A DNA stretch of 64,000 nucleotides. It comes from CAVVDT01 sp963747005. GTDB lineage: Bacteria; Pseudomonadota; Alphaproteobacteria; Rhizobiales; Aestuariivirgaceae. Positions within the stretch are counted from its first letter, which is position 1, and each line of letters begins with the position of its first letter. Made by a program: the position numbers and the translations under genes. The notes below the pieces were generated by a model. That model saw nothing but the letters and a program-made list of their open reading frames with translations. It did not search any database and was not told the DNA's origin. This document shows, piece after piece, positions 62,507 through 64,000 of the stretch. The stretch covers positions 113,777 through 177,776 of the forward strand of contig CAVVDT010000010.1 in assembly GCA_963747005.1 (NCBI GenBank), given 5' to 3'.

Positions 62507-63925
62507 CACTACTTTGGCAGATTAAAAATATATTATCCAAGTTGGCGTGAAACTGCGTGTTCCGATGCCCACAGGAGCGCGCTATGCTGAGTTGGAATAC
62601 TGAACTTGAGCGCTGGCTTGCGCCGTTTGTCGCGGCGCTACGGCATAAGGCGGGCCGCGGATGTGTCCTCTCTATGTCGCGGGTTTGATTGGTCCAGGAG
62701 ATCGCAAGAGCGTTCAGCCGATGGCGGCGCGCGCCAGCAAGGTCCGCTACGATCAGCTTCATCATTTCGTCGCTGCCGGAGTTTGGGACAGTGCTCCACT
62801 CGAGGCTGCTCTGCTGAAGGAGGCAGATGGCCTGGTTGGCGATGCGGCGGTGGTTTTCTTGTCATCGATGACACGGCATTACCCAAGAAGGGACGTCACT
62901 CGGTTGGCGTCGCGCCACAATATGCCTCGTCGCTCGGAAAGACTGCCAACTGTCAGTCGCTGGTCTCGGTAACGTTGGCGTCGCGCGAGGTGCCGGTGAT
63001 GGTGGGCCTGCGGCTATTCCTGCCCGAGAGCTGGACAGATGATCCTGAGCGCATGGCGCGGGCCCGTGTGCCGAAGGATAGACAGACTGCTCTGACAAAG
63101 CCGGAGATTGCGATCGAGGAGATCGACCGCGTCATCGCCTCCGGTGCGCGTTTCGGCTGTGTGCTTGCCAATTCAGGGTATGGCTCCAGCGGGCCTTTCC
63201 GTCAGGCCTTGAGCGAGCGCGGTCTGCTGTGGGCGGTGGGTCTGTCGCGGCGCCAGAACGTCTATCCCGCCGACGTTGCCCTGATCTTCCCCGTCGCGCA
63301 GACCGGAAAGCCCCGCAAATACCACATCCCTGATCAGCCTCCGGTCTCTGCTGAAGCGTTGTTGGCCGGAGGGAAATGGCAAAAGGTCAGCTGGCGGCGG
63401 GGCACCAAAGGTCGGCTGACATGTCTCTTCGCGGCCCGCCGTGTCCGCGTTGCGGATGGCCATAAGCATCGGATGCTCGATAATCGTATGCAGTGCATGC
63501 CTGGCGACGAGGTCTGGCTCGTCGGCGAGCGGCGGTCGACCGGGGAGCAAAAATACTATGTGTCGAACCTGCCGCCCGATGCCACCATCAAGACGCTTGC
63601 TGCCACGATCAAGGCCAGGTGGATCTGTGAACAGGCCCACCAGCAGCTCAAGGAGGAGCTCGGGCTCGACCACTTCGAAGGTAGATCCTGGACGGGATTA
63701 CATCGACATGCGTTGATGACGATGATCGCCTACGCCTTCCTCCAATCCCGCCGCCTCAAAGCAGCGGGACGGAAAAAAAAGAGTCTCGGGACCGCCGCCA
63801 CAACCGAGCATGCCGGCCATCAGGCAAGCGATCCTCGACCTCTTCGCACGACCTCCACCCCGACGATGCCCTCACTGTGACATGCTCATTGCAGAAATCG
63901 CCGAACCTAAAGTGCCAAAGTAGTG
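62507..63925 (+). mobile_element. IS701-family insertion sequence with terminal repeats and CTAG target duplication
   Basis: A 13-bp perfect inverted repeat, CACTACTTTGGCA (62507-62519) and TGCCAAAGTAGTG (63913-63925), bounds a 1.42-kb element. Both ends are flanked by CTAG (62503-62506 and 63926-63929), matching the YTAR target duplication reported for IS701-type elements. The transposase gene inside carries two frameshifts, so the copy is defective, but the ends are intact and could be mobilised in trans. Confidence 0.88.
62584..63880 (+). pseudogene. IS701-family transposase, frameshifted near the N-terminus
   Basis: Frame one gives MLSWNTELERWLAPFVAALRHKAG from ATG 62584; a single-base loss near 62650 moves to MCPLYVAGLIGPGDRKSVQPMAARASKVRYDQLHHFVAAGVWD; a second loss near 62853 moves to VIDDTALPKKGRHSVGVAPQYA (first catalytic Asp pair), MVGLRLFLPESW, SGARFGCVLANSGYGSSG, WLVGERRSTGE and QQLKEELGLDHFEGRSWTGLHRHALMT (catalytic Glu). 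Beyond these two losses the transposase is complete. A one-base restoration at each point would give the normal protein. Confidence 0.85.
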
Positions 63926-64000
63926 CTAGGTCACCGACTGATAAGTTCTGAGCCAGATTTGCATTGATGCGAGTTGAACCAAGCGAGGAAATTGTCGTCT

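Noticed and set aside
63930..64000. Possible start of another insertion sequence at the right edge
   Set aside because: Only 70 bases remain and no terminal repeat or coding motif can be recognised.

Overview
The window is about 65% GC and looks like a chromosome segment of an alphaproteobacterium, most likely in the order Hyphomicrobiales. Evidence: the order coaD-ppi-ppi-queA-tgt, the runs glyA-nrdR-ribD-ribE-ribH-nusB and plsX-fabH-ihfA-merR, a ubiquinol-cytochrome c chaperone gene beside a DUF177 gene, an LdtR/L,D-transpeptidase pair, an aerobic-type cobL/cobH, a Shemin-type hemA, and several copies of the palindromic intergenic elements typical of rhizobia and relatives. The species cannot be named from the sequence alone. 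LAYOUT. 1-3.2 kb: minus-strand cobalamin operon (small HPGH protein, cbiX, cobH, cobL cut by the window edge) behind a structured leader that may be a B12 riboswitch. 3.3-5.9 kb: LysE exporter, kinase-fold phosphotransferase, sulfotransferase. 5.9-8.0 kb: an AT-rich foreign island with an HD-domain phosphohydrolase overlapping a YwgA-like gene, bordered by a decayed LysE remnant. 8.0-14 kb: 2-hydroxy-acid oxidase, coaD, two cyclophilins, queA, tgt (zinc site degraded), EamA permease. 14-19 kb: CoxG-like membrane-anchored protein, a deleted deaminase pseudogene, and a type I secretion ABC transporter with its HlyD-type adaptor. 19-33 kb: mixed housekeeping genes (glutathionyl-hydroquinone reductase, PRMT-like methyltransferase, two tandem EamA permeases, bpt, SLC13 transporter, threonine ammonia-lyase, two beta-hydroxyacid dehydrogenases in the wider region, hemB, extensin-like protein, HIBYL-CoA hydrolase). 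34-35.3 kb: an RTX/beta-helix protein, the likely cargo of the type I exporter. 36-41 kb: mmsB, ldtR, L,D-transpeptidase, hemA. 41-42.5 kb: an IS110-family (IS1111-like) element with a candidate bridge RNA in its right end, sitting against REP palindromes. 42.7-55.8 kb: glyA-nrdR-rib-nusB-MFS, hppA, bamE, then the ubiquinol-cytochrome c chaperone, DUF177, plsX-fabH-ihfA-merR series and tRNA-Pro. 55.9-57.6 kb: mobile-element debris (IS630 remnant fused to a conjugation-type ATPase fragment). 57.6-61.3 kb: tRNA-Thr with a defective T-loop and the dTDP-rhamnose genes rmlC-B-D-A, all interrupted by many single-base insertions that look like sequencing errors or heavy decay. 61.3-64 kb: PhyH-family dioxygenase and an IS701-family element with intact ends and a CTAG target duplication. 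HOW THE GENES WORK TOGETHER: the window joins tetrapyrrole metabolism (hemA, hemB, cob genes), riboflavin and one-carbon metabolism, phospholipid/fatty acid initiation, queuosine tRNA modification, cell-wall crosslinking under LdtR control, and a type I secretion pair with an RTX substrate 15 kb away. The most unusual features are the IS110 bridge-RNA candidate, the HD-YwgA island, the Tgt lacking zinc ligands, and the error-rich rml block.
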